Below the pieces are notes generated by a model that made no database searches, had not been told where the DNA came from, and saw nothing but the letters and a program-made list of their open reading frames with translations. Made by a program: the position numbers and the translations under genes. Shown in pieces: positions 8,397 through 16,018 of a stretch of 16,087 nucleotides of DNA. The number at the start of each line of letters is the position of its first letter. The first letter of the stretch is position 1. The stretch spans positions 1 through 16,087 of the forward strand of contig JASFWK010000039.1 of NCBI GenBank assembly GCA_050049355.1. Reading direction: 5' to 3'. The stretch comes from JASFWK01 sp050049355. Lineage in GTDB: Bacteria > Chloroflexota > Anaerolineae > B4-G1 > DUEL01.

Positions 8397-8416
8397 GCCC
8401 TGACGGAAAGGGCGCG

Positions 8417-11400
8417 ATGAGGACGCGAAGCGTCGCCTGGGGCAATGCCTTGTCCCTGGCGGCGCTTTTCCTTCTGGGGCTGGCTGTAGCTGGCCCCCTC
8501 TGGGGACCAGGGCTGGTGAACACTCGAGGCGGTGGGGACAGCCCCTTCCTCCTTCTCCGCACTCACCAGTTGGCAGCCGACCTCAGGGCAGGGCATTTTC
8601 CAGCACGTTGGATGCCGGACGCTGCCTACGGGCTGGGCTACCCTTTCTTTAGCTACTACGCCGCCGCTCCCTACTACCTAGCCGCCATCCTTCACGTCTT
8701 TGGGTTGGATCTCCTCTCGACAATCAAGCTGACCCAGACCATCTTCTCCATAGCTGCAGCGCTGGGAATGTACGGTTGGGCACGCCGGATGCTGGGAAGC
8801 CGCGCCGGGGGCTGGCTGGCCGGCGCCGCGTACGCCCTGGCGCCCTTCCACGTGGCTAACCTCTACGTACGCGGTGATTCCCTCTCCGAGTTCGCAGCCT
8901 TCGCCCTCTACCCCCTCATTCTCTGGGGGGCGGACCACCTGGCCGAGAGACCCTCAGCCCATCGGACGCTTCCCCTGGCCCTGGGTTACGCCGGGTTGAT
9001 CCTCACCCACAACATCTCTGCCCTCATCTTCTCCCCGTTCATAGTGCTCTATCTCGCAGTGCTGGGATGGCGAAGGAAGGGGAAGCGGGGTCGCGTGCTC
9101 GGCTTCGGGCTGATGGCTTGCGTTTTGGGGCTCCTCCTTTCAGCCTGGTTCTGGCTCCCTGCATTACTTGAAAGGGATTTGGTGCAGCTGACCGCTCAGA
9201 CCACGGGCTACTTCTTCTATGGCAACCACTTTCGCAGGGTGGACCTGGTACAGCATTCAACTCCTTTCGACTACGGAATTCAGCAAGGCAGCACCCCCTT
9301 CGCCATGGGGTTGACCCAGGCAATGGCAACCATCGCCGGGGCCGTGACCATCTTGGCGAGCTGGATCCGCCGCCGACGGATCGATTGGACAGAGGGGACC
9401 GCGCTCGCGGGATTGGTGCTGAGCACCTGGATGATCGTCCCTCTCTCTCGACCGTTGTGGGATCACCTGCCGCTGCTTCCGCTGGTCCAGTTTCCCTGGC
9501 GATTCCTCTCCGTCCAGGCGCTCTTCGCCGCGCTGGTGATTGGCGCGCTGATCCGTGCTCTGCCCATCGGGCGCCAGGTGCTGGCGGCGACGCTGACCCT
9601 TCTGCTGGCTGCAGGGGGGCTGGGCGCGCTGCGTCCAGATTACCTCCCTATCACCGCTGAAGAGGTGACCGTCCAGCGGCTGCAACTCTACGAACTATTC
9701 ACTGGCAACGTGGGGTCCACCATTCGCTACGAGTATCTACCTCGCTCAGTGGTACCCCGTCCTTGGACTGGACCAGCCCTCTTCGACCCCCAGGCGCCGC
9801 CTCAAGCCATCCCCCTCACCGGCGAACTAGTGGTCGCGCAGGAGATATCTCATCGCCCCACACGCCGTGTCTGGGTCGTAGAGGTGGGTGGCGAGGAAAC
9901 GCAGATCGCCTTTCCCCTTTACTACTGGGCAGGATGGCAGGGGACGGTGGACGGGCAGCCGGTTGAGGTGGGTCCCGTCCCCGATTCTGGCCTGCTGGCT
10001 CTGTCCGTCCCCCCGGGAGAGCACACGATTGTACTACGGCTGAGCCGCACCGGCCTTCGCTCCGCCGCGGAGATCCTCTCCTTGATGGCTCTTCTCGCAG
10101 TCGCCGTTCTGGGATGGACTGGATTGCACCGAGCTTCCCGTCAGGGACAGCTCAATTTCCAGCAGCTTGGTCTTGGATTCGCCGCCGGGGGGTTGGCATT
10201 GACCCTTTTGGTGGCGCTCAGCCCCCGTCTCGTGTCTGCTGACGACACCGACCTTACAATGGATTTCGAGCAGATGCCCCTCTTGCACCACAACCCAGCC
10301 GGAGTGGATTTCGGGCCGGTACAGTTGATGGCGTATGAGTACTCAGGCGAGCGGATGACAGCAGGCGACGCGTTGACACTCACGCTGGAGTGGGCAGGGG
10401 AAACAGAGGGCCTAACAGCCACAGCAAGCCTGGTCTCCCCAGCGGTTCATCTGCTGGACGTACCGGATGGGTGGGCAGACGCGAGCGTACCCCTGACGCA
10501 GACTGCGGTAATCTCCCTGGGGGTGCCCGCGGAGACCTCGCCAGGGCCTGCGCTAGTAGCTCTGAAGATCAATGGACCAGAAGGGGAGCTGCAGCCCCGC
10601 TCTCCGGCGGGCCGCAGCTTAGGGAAGACCTTCCTGAGATCCGTGTGGGTAGAAGCCAAGCAACCAGCCCCGCCCGGCGTCCTTGCAGAAATGGCCAACG
10701 GCGTGATCCGACTGCACACGCTGGAGGCAACCCAGACTAGCTCAGACAGGCTCCAGGTGCGAATGGAATGGTCCGCCGCCCGGCCCCCGATATCCAACTG
10801 GGGCCTGAGCCTGAGGCTGATCGATCCGGTGGGCAACGAATGGTCTCGATTGGAGAGCCAACCCGGCTATGGTTTCATGCCCACCGGTCTTTGGTCCCCC
10901 GGGCTCCTGCTGCCCGACCGCGTCATTCTCCCCGTGCCGCCGGGCACCCCACCTGGTCCTGGCTACACCTTAAGTGTGAGCCCCTACCGGGTGACGACCT
11001 GGGAGGGTCTAGGGGAGATTACCACGACCGTTCCGCTGACCCGCGCCACCCTCCGTCCATCTGCGCCAATCCTTGCCCACGTGGAGGGCGGCCTAGCCCT
11101 GAGCGCTCTGGAGACACCGACACAAGTCCGGCAGGGAGAGAAGCTCCAGTGGACAGCCTGGTGGCTGGCGCTGGAGCGGCCCCAGAGAGCGTCGACCCAA
11201 TGGCAATTAGAAGGACCAACGGTGCTTTCGGCTACGCTCCCCCTGGCCCCAGGCTCTGATCCCGCCACTTGGCCCACGGGCGCATTGGTAGCAGGACGGG
11301 CCGAACTGCCCATCCCTCCCGACTTCCCTGCGGGTGTCTACACACTCACCCTCACCTTACGCGATGCCGCCGGGCTGCCCCTGAGATCCTACACTCACTC

Positions 11401-11860
11401 ACGACCAGTCACCGTGGAGGAGCGCGAAAGGGTCTGGGAACTGCCAGAGATGGAACGAGAGGTGAGGGCCACTTTCGGAGGGATGATCCAGTTGGCGGGA
11501 TACGACCTGGAGGAGGAAGAGGGAGCGCTGAGGCTGACCTTTTACTGGCAGGCGCTGGAGGTACCCGACCGGCATTACATGTTCTTCGTCCACGTTGCTG
11601 ACCCGTCCACAGCCCGACCCGTAGCCCAAGTGGACACAATGCCTCGGGCCTTCACGTATCCCACCGGGATGTGGGCGGCCGGCGAGGTGGTCTCCGATCA
11701 GGTGGAAGTATCGCTGGAGAATGTCCCTTCGGGCGTCTATGAACTGGCTGTGGGCTGGTACGATCCTGAGACAGAAGAACGGCTGAGGGCGCGCGCGGCG
11801 GACGAACAGCTGCTGCCCCAAGGGCGCCTCGTCCTTCCCGACCGGGTGGTCATTCCCTAG
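8417..11860 (+). CDS. Large PTPS-related membrane protein with four C-terminal beta-sandwich repeats
   Basis: Polytopic membrane protein of 1147 residues. The N-terminal half matches the '6-pyruvoyl-tetrahydropterin synthase-related' membrane domain (PF10131 type), which despite its name looks like a GT-C glycosyltransferase. Visible marks are HFPARWMPDAAYGLGYPFFS, YYAAAPYYLAAILHVFGLD, YVRGDSLSEFAAFALYPLIL and LTHNISALIFSPF, followed by further helices to residue ~410. An extracytoplasmic domain (~410-545) with WAGWQGTVDGQPVEV and PPGEHTIVLRL follows, then two more helices (~550-610). From residue 629 there are four repeats of about 130 residues. ATG 8417 lies 20 bases after the LysM gene with AAGGG upstream, so it is the last gene of the operon. 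It probably transfers or modifies a lipid-linked sugar outside the membrane; no reaction has been shown for the family that I can name. Confidence 0.85.
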   Translation: MRTRSVAWGNALSLAALFLLGLAVAGPLWGPGLVNTRGGGDSPFLLLRTHQLAADLRAGHFPARWMPDAAYGLGYPFFSYYAAAPYYLAAILHVFGLDLLSTIKLTQTIFSIAAALGMYGWARRMLGSRAGGWLAGAAYALAPFHVANLYVRGDSLSEFAAFALYPLILWGADHLAERPSAHRTLPLALGYAGLILTHNISALIFSPFIVLYLAVLGWRRKGKRGRVLGFGLMACVLGLLLSAWFWLPALLERDLVQLTAQTTGYFFYGNHFRRVDLVQHSTPFDYGIQQGSTPFAMGLTQAMATIAGAVTILASWIRRRRIDWTEGTALAGLVLSTWMIVPLSRPLWDHLPLLPLVQFPWRFLSVQALFAALVIGALIRALPIGRQVLAATLTLLLAAGGLGALRPDYLPITAEEVTVQRLQLYELFTGNVGSTIRYEYLPRSVVPRPWTGPALFDPQAPPQAIPLTGELVVAQEISHRPTRRVWVVEVGGEETQIAFPLYYWAGWQGTVDGQPVEVGPVPDSGLLALSVPPGEHTIVLRLSRTGLRSAAEILSLMALLAVAVLGWTGLHRASRQGQLNFQQLGLGFAAGGLALTLLVALSPRLVSADDTDLTMDFEQMPLLHHNPAGVDFGPVQLMAYEYSGERMTAGDALTLTLEWAGETEGLTATASLVSPAVHLLDVPDGWADASVPLTQTAVISLGVPAETSPGPALVALKINGPEGELQPRSPAGRSLGKTFLRSVWVEAKQPAPPGVLAEMANGVIRLHTLEATQTSSDRLQVRMEWSAARPPISNWGLSLRLIDPVGNEWSRLESQPGYGFMPTGLWSPGLLLPDRVILPVPPGTPPGPGYTLSVSPYRVTTWEGLGEITTTVPLTRATLRPSAPILAHVEGGLALSALETPTQVRQGEKLQWTAWWLALERPQRASTQWQLEGPTVLSATLPLAPGSDPATWPTGALVAGRAELPIPPDFPAGVYTLTLTLRDAAGLPLRSYTHSRPVTVEERERVWELPEMEREVRATFGGMIQLAGYDLEEEEGALRLTFYWQALEVPDRHYMFFVHVADPSTARPVAQVDTMPRAFTYPTGMWAAGEVVSDQVEVSLENVPSGVYELAVGWYDPETEERLRARAADEQLLPQGRLVLPDRVVIP
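10301..11857 (+). repeat. Four tandem ~130-residue beta-sandwich repeats (protein level)
   Basis: Within the 1147-residue protein, similar starts recur at residues 629 (GVDFGPVQLMAYEYSG), 761 (NGVIRLHTLEATQ), 890 (EGGLALSALETPTQ) and 1021 (GGMIQLAGYDLEEE), giving periods of 132, 129 and 131. Each is followed by an L-x-L-x-x-x-W type strand (LTLTLEW, LQVRMEW, LQWTAWW, LRLTFYW) and most by a YPTGMW- or MPTGLW-like turn. They have diverged and are not DNA repeats. The last copy is closest to the tail of the GT39-like protein. Confidence 0.65.
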
Positions 11861-11869
11861 GCGCCCTTG
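11819..11869. terminator. Possible hairpin terminator between convergent operons
   Basis: CAAGGGCGCCT (11819-11829) pairs perfectly over 11 bases with AGGCGCCCTTG (11859-11869). The hairpin spans the stop codon at 11858-11860, and its 29-base loop contains a smaller GACC/GGTC stem. It lies where the plus operon meets the minus operon ending at 11901. There is no U-run on either side, so a classical Rho-independent terminator is not certain. Confidence 0.4.
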
Positions 11870-11900
11870 TCGGTTGGTTCGAGAGACCAGGGAGGAGGCC

Positions 11901-13316
11901 TCAGTAAGCGTTCGGGAAGTGGAAGAGGTTGAAGAAGGTCCGGATTACGATCCTGATATCCAGCAGGAGGGACCAGTTCTCGATGTACCACAGATCATAC
12001 TTGGTTCGCTCCGCGATGGAGGTATCTCCTCGCAGCCCATTGATCTGCGCCCAGCCGGTCATTCCAGCCTTGGCCCGATGACGGTCCATGTAGCGGGGGA
12101 TCGAGCGACGAAACTGGGCCACATACACGGGGCGCTCTGGACGGGGGCCCACGAGGCTCATCTCCCCAAACAGGACATTGACTAACTGAGGCAATTCGTC
12201 CACGTTCAGGCGGCGGAGAACACCGCCTAGCCGAGTGACGCGGGGGTCGTCAGGACGCGTCCAGCCCGGCCCCTCCTCCTCCGCATCCCGCCGCATAGAG
12301 CGAAACTTCAGCATTGGGAAGGACCGTGCGTCCAACCCCATCCGCTGCTGGATGTAGAACACCGGACCCGGCGAGTCCAGTTTTATCAGCACGGCGGTGA
12401 ACATCAGAAGAGGAGAAGAGAGGAGCAGGCCAGCTGCAGCGCCCACAATGTCCATTACCCGCTTGAGGCCACGCCGCCAGCCCCGCAGCGCAATGTCACG
12501 CAGGGTGAGAAGGGGCAACCCACCCATATCCCCGATGTCGACCTGCCCAGCCATGATCTGGAATACGTCGGGATACACCTTGATGGTGGCCTTGCCCCGT
12601 TCGCACTCGGAGATGAGCGTCAGGATGTCCTGGTGAGTAGCCTCAGGCAGGGCAATGATCACCTCATCCACGTAGTGTCGCTCGATCAGGGAAGCCAGAT
12701 CCTGGGCACGACCCAGAAGAGGCACAGGCAACGTCCCCTCCAACTTCCCATCCGCAGAGACGACGCCGACAACCTCGTAACCCATCCCGGGGTTCCCCAG
12801 AATCTTATGCAGAATCATGCGTGCAACCTCGCCCGTCCCAACCACCAAGACTCGGTCCTGCCCCCAACCACGGGCTCGCAGCTCGGCGCGCAGCCGGCTG
12901 TGGGCCAGGCGTCCCGCCGTGGTCAGCGCGATGGTGAAGAGCCAGGCGTAGACGACCATAGCTCGGGGATAGTCCAATTCAAGGGGGGTGTTCTTGAAAA
13001 GCAAATAGGAGAGAGCCACACCCAACACGGTGCCCACCGTACCCGCTCCGATGATGCGGTAGAACTCGTCCACACGAGAGGGGCTGCGGGCGAGGTGATA
13101 CAGGCGGCTATATGCGAGGACCAGCAGCATCGAAAGGACGTGCGCCACCATCAGGGTGATGTAGCGGGAAGAAGGAGTCAGTTCTTGGGCCTGGTCGGGG
13201 AAGGGCAACAACCGGCGGAGCCAGTAAGCCGCGTAGAATGCCGCCGCCGACATCAGTGCGTCGGTCAGCACAAGGGTAACTACAAAAGAGAGTCTTGCTC
13301 GCTGCCGCCTCACCAT
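11901..13316 (-). CDS. Polyprenyl-phosphate sugar-1-phosphate transferase (Bac_transf family, WbaP/CpsE-like)
   Basis: Membrane enzyme of 471 residues that starts glycan synthesis by moving a sugar-1-phosphate from a nucleotide sugar to undecaprenyl phosphate. Residues 1-135 carry four hydrophobic helices. Residues ~155-270 form a Rossmann-like CoA_binding_3 domain (RVLVVGTGEVARMI). A fifth hydrophobic segment (~287-312) leads into the catalytic domain. This has KRVMDIVGAAAGLLLSSPL, SPGPVFYIQQRMGLD, FPMLKFRSMRRDAE, RRLNVDELPQLVNVL, GEMSLVGPRPERP and MTGWAQINGLRG, all diagnostic of the family. ATG 13316 is chosen because GGAGGAGGAG lies nine bases upstream and it overlaps the stop of the GT2 gene by seven bases (ATGGTGA), which indicates translational coupling. 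A longer frame to 13577 only shadows the upstream gene. The sugar (glucose, galactose or another) cannot be told. Confidence 0.95.
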   Translation of the reverse strand: MVRRQRARLSFVVTLVLTDALMSAAAFYAAYWLRRLLPFPDQAQELTPSSRYITLMVAHVLSMLLVLAYSRLYHLARSPSRVDEFYRIIGAGTVGTVLGVALSYLLFKNTPLELDYPRAMVVYAWLFTIALTTAGRLAHSRLRAELRARGWGQDRVLVVGTGEVARMILHKILGNPGMGYEVVGVVSADGKLEGTLPVPLLGRAQDLASLIERHYVDEVIIALPEATHQDILTLISECERGKATIKVYPDVFQIMAGQVDIGDMGGLPLLTLRDIALRGWRRGLKRVMDIVGAAAGLLLSSPLLMFTAVLIKLDSPGPVFYIQQRMGLDARSFPMLKFRSMRRDAEEEGPGWTRPDDPRVTRLGGVLRRLNVDELPQLVNVLFGEMSLVGPRPERPVYVAQFRRSIPRYMDRHRAKAGMTGWAQINGLRGDTSIAERTKYDLWYIENWSLLLDIRIVIRTFFNLFHFPNAY

Positions 13317-14215
13317 ACCTGCGCTCTCCTCCTCCCACCCGTTGGCCATTGCCACAGCCGCTCCAGTCCAATCCGCATCTTCAGCACCCCCATGATGAGA
13401 ATGTGGATTGCCCAGGGGGTCCGCGGCGCATAATGCTTCTGGTAGAACAAAAGCATCGCACGCCAGAATTCCACCTGCGCGCGGGCACTGTGCCGGGTAG
13501 ATGCACGCTTGACGTGTAGTACAGTGACGGCCGGGTTGTAGTACACTCGCCAGCCGGCCTCCTTGATACGGTAGCACCAGTCGAGGTCCTCACCATACAG
13601 GAAGAAGGTCTCATCCATCAAGCCAACCTGTCGGATCGCTTCTCCTCGAGCCAACAGGAAGGCTCCCACCACCGCGTCTACCTCGGCTACCTCATCGGGA
13701 TCAAGGTACGTAAGATTGTAGCGAGCGAAGCGGCGGCTGCGCGGAAAGAGGGTGGAAAGGCGTGTAAGGCGATAGAAAGAGACGGCGGGTGTAGGGAAGG
13801 AGCGACGGCAGGCCAGATCGAGTGAACCGTCTCGCCGCACCAGCTTGGGGCCGGCTACTCCAGCGTCGGGGTGTTCCCTCATGAAAGCCAGCATTTTCGA
13901 CAGTCCATCAGGGGGAAGCTCGGTGTCAGAGTTGAGAAGAAGCACAAATCGCGACGCGTCGGCGCCCTCCGGATACCCCAGAGCGCGCAGTCCCTGGTTG
14001 TTGGCAGCCGGATAGCCTGTGTTGTGTCGATTGGCGATCAGATGTATCTGCGGGAACTCCTCTGCCACCATATCCGCGCTGCCATCGGTCGAGGCGTTGT
14101 CCACCACGCAGATTTCAAAGGAGAAATCGCCCTGGCTGGCAAGGATCGTGCTCACGCAAGTGTGCAGCAAGTTACGGGTGTTGTAGTTGACAATCACGAT
14201 TCCCAGGTCACGCAT
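13310..14215 (-). CDS. Glycosyltransferase family 2 (WbbL/rhamnosyltransferase-like)
   Basis: Cytoplasmic inverting glycosyltransferase of 301 residues with a GT-A fold. The N-terminus LGIVIVNYNTRNLL is the nucleotide-binding strand, followed by EICVVDNASTDGSADMV, the metal/UDP region FVLLLNSDTELP, and VDAVVGAFLLARGEAI. The catalytic region is MDETFFLYGEDLDWCYR, matching the EDxDxCxR motif of rhamnosyltransferase-type GT2 enzymes. The C-terminal ~60 residues hold an amphipathic/hydrophobic stretch (WAIHILIMGVLKM) that may attach it to the membrane. ATG 14215 follows GGAGG at a short spacing; the extra upstream codons to 14272 run into the promoter. It is the first gene of an operon with the sugar-phosphate transferase and probably adds one of the next sugars to the product of that enzyme. 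The exact sugar is an inference from family resemblance only. Confidence 0.92.
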   Translation of the reverse strand: MRDLGIVIVNYNTRNLLHTCVSTILASQGDFSFEICVVDNASTDGSADMVAEEFPQIHLIANRHNTGYPAANNQGLRALGYPEGADASRFVLLLNSDTELPPDGLSKMLAFMREHPDAGVAGPKLVRRDGSLDLACRRSFPTPAVSFYRLTRLSTLFPRSRRFARYNLTYLDPDEVAEVDAVVGAFLLARGEAIRQVGLMDETFFLYGEDLDWCYRIKEAGWRVYYNPAVTVLHVKRASTRHSARAQVEFWRAMLLFYQKHYAPRTPWAIHILIMGVLKMRIGLERLWQWPTGGRRRAQVW

Positions 14216-14243
14216 GACTCCTCCAACATCCACAGGCGGGCGA

Positions 14244-14272
14244 ATTCTAACACGAAAGAGGAGAAGCGACAA
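14244..14272 (-). promoter_or_regulatory. Sigma-70-like promoter of the GT2/sugar transferase operon
   Basis: On the minus strand TTGTCG (14272-14267) and TAGAAT (14249-14244) are separated by 17 bases. Transcription would begin near 14237, giving a leader of about 22 bases that includes the ribosome site of the GT2 gene. The region from here to the promoter at 14451 shows nothing else I can support. Confidence 0.65.
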
Positions 14273-14450
14273 GACTGGGGCATCTGCCCACTGCAGAACG
14301 GAGGAGGACGCAGAGTGGAAGCTCTTTCTCTACCTCTTCTACACTCTCCGTATCTGGAGGGCGAGAGATAGCAATCACCGATCTGCTGTGGCAACTTGCG
14401 ACGACACCCTCTGAGAGCCCCTGGCAACTCTTCGGCTCCTCCAGAGCACG

Positions 14451-14479
14451 TTGACATCTCGGTCCAACTGTGGTATTTT
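14451..14479 (+). promoter_or_regulatory. Sigma-70 promoter of the selenoprotein gene
   Basis: TTGACA (14451-14456) and TATTTT (14474-14479) with a 17-base spacer. The predicted start of transcription near 14486 is about three bases before ATG 14489, and no separate Shine-Dalgarno sequence fits. A leaderless or nearly leaderless mRNA is therefore likely, as for the operon at 4814. Confidence 0.75.
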
Positions 14480-14488
14480 CCCCAGGAT

Positions 14489-16006
14489 ATGGAGAAACGG
14501 AAGAGCGTAAATCGTTGGGTAGTAGTCGCCGTCACGGGGATAGGGGCGACCCTACTCGTGCTGATGGTAGTGCTAACGCTGAGCCGCGAAAGCAGCGAAG
14601 CGCCTGCTCCCTCCGCGACGCCAGTGCCCACTACCCCTCCCAGTCCGGTCATCGCCGCCGTCAACGGCGAGCCTATTGACCACAACTTCTGGCTGGAGAT
14701 GGTGCTGATGGATCAGGTGATGAGCGGACTGGCTGGTCTGCCGGCTCCTAGTCCAGAGGAGACTCTCGAACGACTCATCAACGAGATGCTCGTACTCCAG
14801 GCCGCACCATCGGAGTGGACCCCCACCGACCAGGAGGTCGAAGCCGCCATCGCCGATCTAGAGGCCAATTGGGGGGTGGGTGATACACAAGTGGTTGAAG
14901 CACTTGAGGAGGCAGGACTGGGACGCGAAGGGCTGGAGCGGACAGTGGCTCGGCTGCTTACGGTTCAGCGCGGCGAGCAAGCCCTGGCGACAGAGGAAAC
15001 TCCAATCGGAGAGTGGCTGAGCCAGGAGCGAGCTCGGGCCGAGATCGTCGTCTACGAGGAATTCGCCGCTGTCAGCAACCCGCCCGGTCCATCACCCGAG
15101 CCAGCCAGCTCAGGGGAGCTGGGGGTAGGAAGCTTCGCCCCGGACTTCGCGCTGGGTACACCGGACGGTGATTGGGTGACCCTCTCCAACTACCGAGGGC
15201 AACCAGTACTCTTGACCTTCTGTGCCAGCTGGTCGGAACCCTGCTCCGAGGAACTCCGTCTTGTGCAGACCCTCGTGAACCGCCACCAGGCACAAGACCT
15301 TGAGACGCTGGTGGTAGATGTGCGGGATGAGCCAGAGGCGGCGCTTGCGTTGGCCCGAGAGGCAGGATATGCTGGCCCGCTGTTGCTTGACCACGACGGG
15401 CGTGTAGCGAAGAGGTTCCTTCAAATCCAGGGGGTGCCCGCCAGTCTGATCCTCGATCGGGAAGGACGGATCCTCTATCGGGCAATCGGGCCGCTCGACG
15501 CGGAGGAGGTCGAGCAGACCCTGGCAAGCTTGGTTCAATCGTCTTCCACTCAGTCACCGACTCCCGAACTGGGGATAGCTCCAGACTTTACATTGGACCA
15601 GGCTGGCGGGGGAGTCTTTACCCTGTCGGATCAGTTGGCGCACGGATCGGTCGTCCTGATCTTCTTCCAGCGGTGCGGCTGAGGGCCTGACCGAGCGCAA
15701 CTCGGTGAGTTGCGAAACCACTACCGCGAGTTCCAGGAGCACGGTGCGGAGATTGTGGCACTAGCGGTGGCCCCACTCGGCTCCGTGGAGGGAGCGAGGG
15801 AGTCTGTGGATGCCCCATATCCCCTGGTGGCCGACCCAGACCATCAGGTCGCGGAGAGCTATGGGGTGTACAATCTGCTTGGGGACGGCTATGCCGCGCC
15901 GGCGGTGTTCGTCATCGCTGGCGACGGACGGATTCTGTGGTCCCACGTGGGCCAGCACCAGGGCGATCGCCCCACAGCCCTCGAAATTCTGAGCCAACTT
16001 CCGTAG
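14489..16006 (+). CDS. Selenocysteine-containing membrane-anchored SurA_N-like/thioredoxin/peroxiredoxin fusion
   Basis: Predicted redox protein of 505 residues, outside the cytoplasm behind an N-terminal TM anchor (residues ~10-32) and a Pro/Thr linker. Residues ~53-190 look like a SurA/PpiC N-terminal chaperone domain (VIAAVNGEPIDHNFW, ETLERLINEMLVLQAA). Residues ~211-350 are a TlpA/AhpC-like thioredoxin fold (GSFAPDFALGTPDGDW, FCASWSEPC, cis-Pro317 in GVPASLILD). Its usual CxxC is Ser249-x-x-Cys252. Residues ~361-505 are a peroxiredoxin-like domain (GIAPDFTLD, VVLIFFQRCG, then UGA, then GPDRAQLGELRNHYREF, PAVFVIAGDGRILWSHVG). UGA at 15680-15682 falls where such proteins carry the catalytic Cys and is read as Sec398. 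Only Cys245, Cys252 and Cys396 are present. Sec readthrough is supported by frame continuity and the downstream hairpin. If UGA were a real stop, the gene would be a 397-residue truncated protein. It probably reduces peroxides or protein thiols at the cell surface. Confidence 0.85.
15680..15682 (+). other. In-frame UGA, probable selenocysteine codon
   Basis: The TGA interrupts FFQRCG-GPDRAQLGEL. Peroxiredoxin-like proteins of this type read FYRGxxC-xxxRAQLxEL here, so the UGA aligns with the catalytic cysteine. The same frame stays open for 107 codons afterwards to TAG 16004-16006, and those codons encode the expected rest of the fold. Confidence 0.82.
15696..15714 (+). promoter_or_regulatory. 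Putative bacterial SECIS hairpin
   Basis: CGCAACTC (15696-15703) and GAGTTGCG (15707-15714) form a perfect 8-bp stem closed by the triloop GGU (15704-15706). Counting the U of UGA as base 1, the loop GU is at 26-27; in E. coli fdhF it is at 23-24. The SelB-contacting GU in a short apical loop at this spacing is the hallmark of bacterial SECIS elements. The bulged U of the E. coli stem is not obvious, which is tolerated in other bacteria. A weaker alternative stem (ACCGAG/CTCGGT) would exclude this one. Confidence 0.75.
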
Positions 16007-16018
16007 CCTTGGCCCTGC

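Noticed and set aside
13317..13577. 87-residue N-terminal extension of the sugar-phosphate transferase
   Set aside because: It overlaps the conserved GT2 coding sequence in another frame; ATG 13316 has a strong ribosome site and the coupled ATGGTGA overlap.
15680..15682. TGA as a nonsense mutation or assembly error making a pseudogene
   Set aside because: Downstream codons remain well-formed and in the same frame for 107 residues, the position equals the catalytic Cys, and a SECIS-like hairpin is correctly placed. One wrong base cannot be excluded without reads, so it remains the main alternative.
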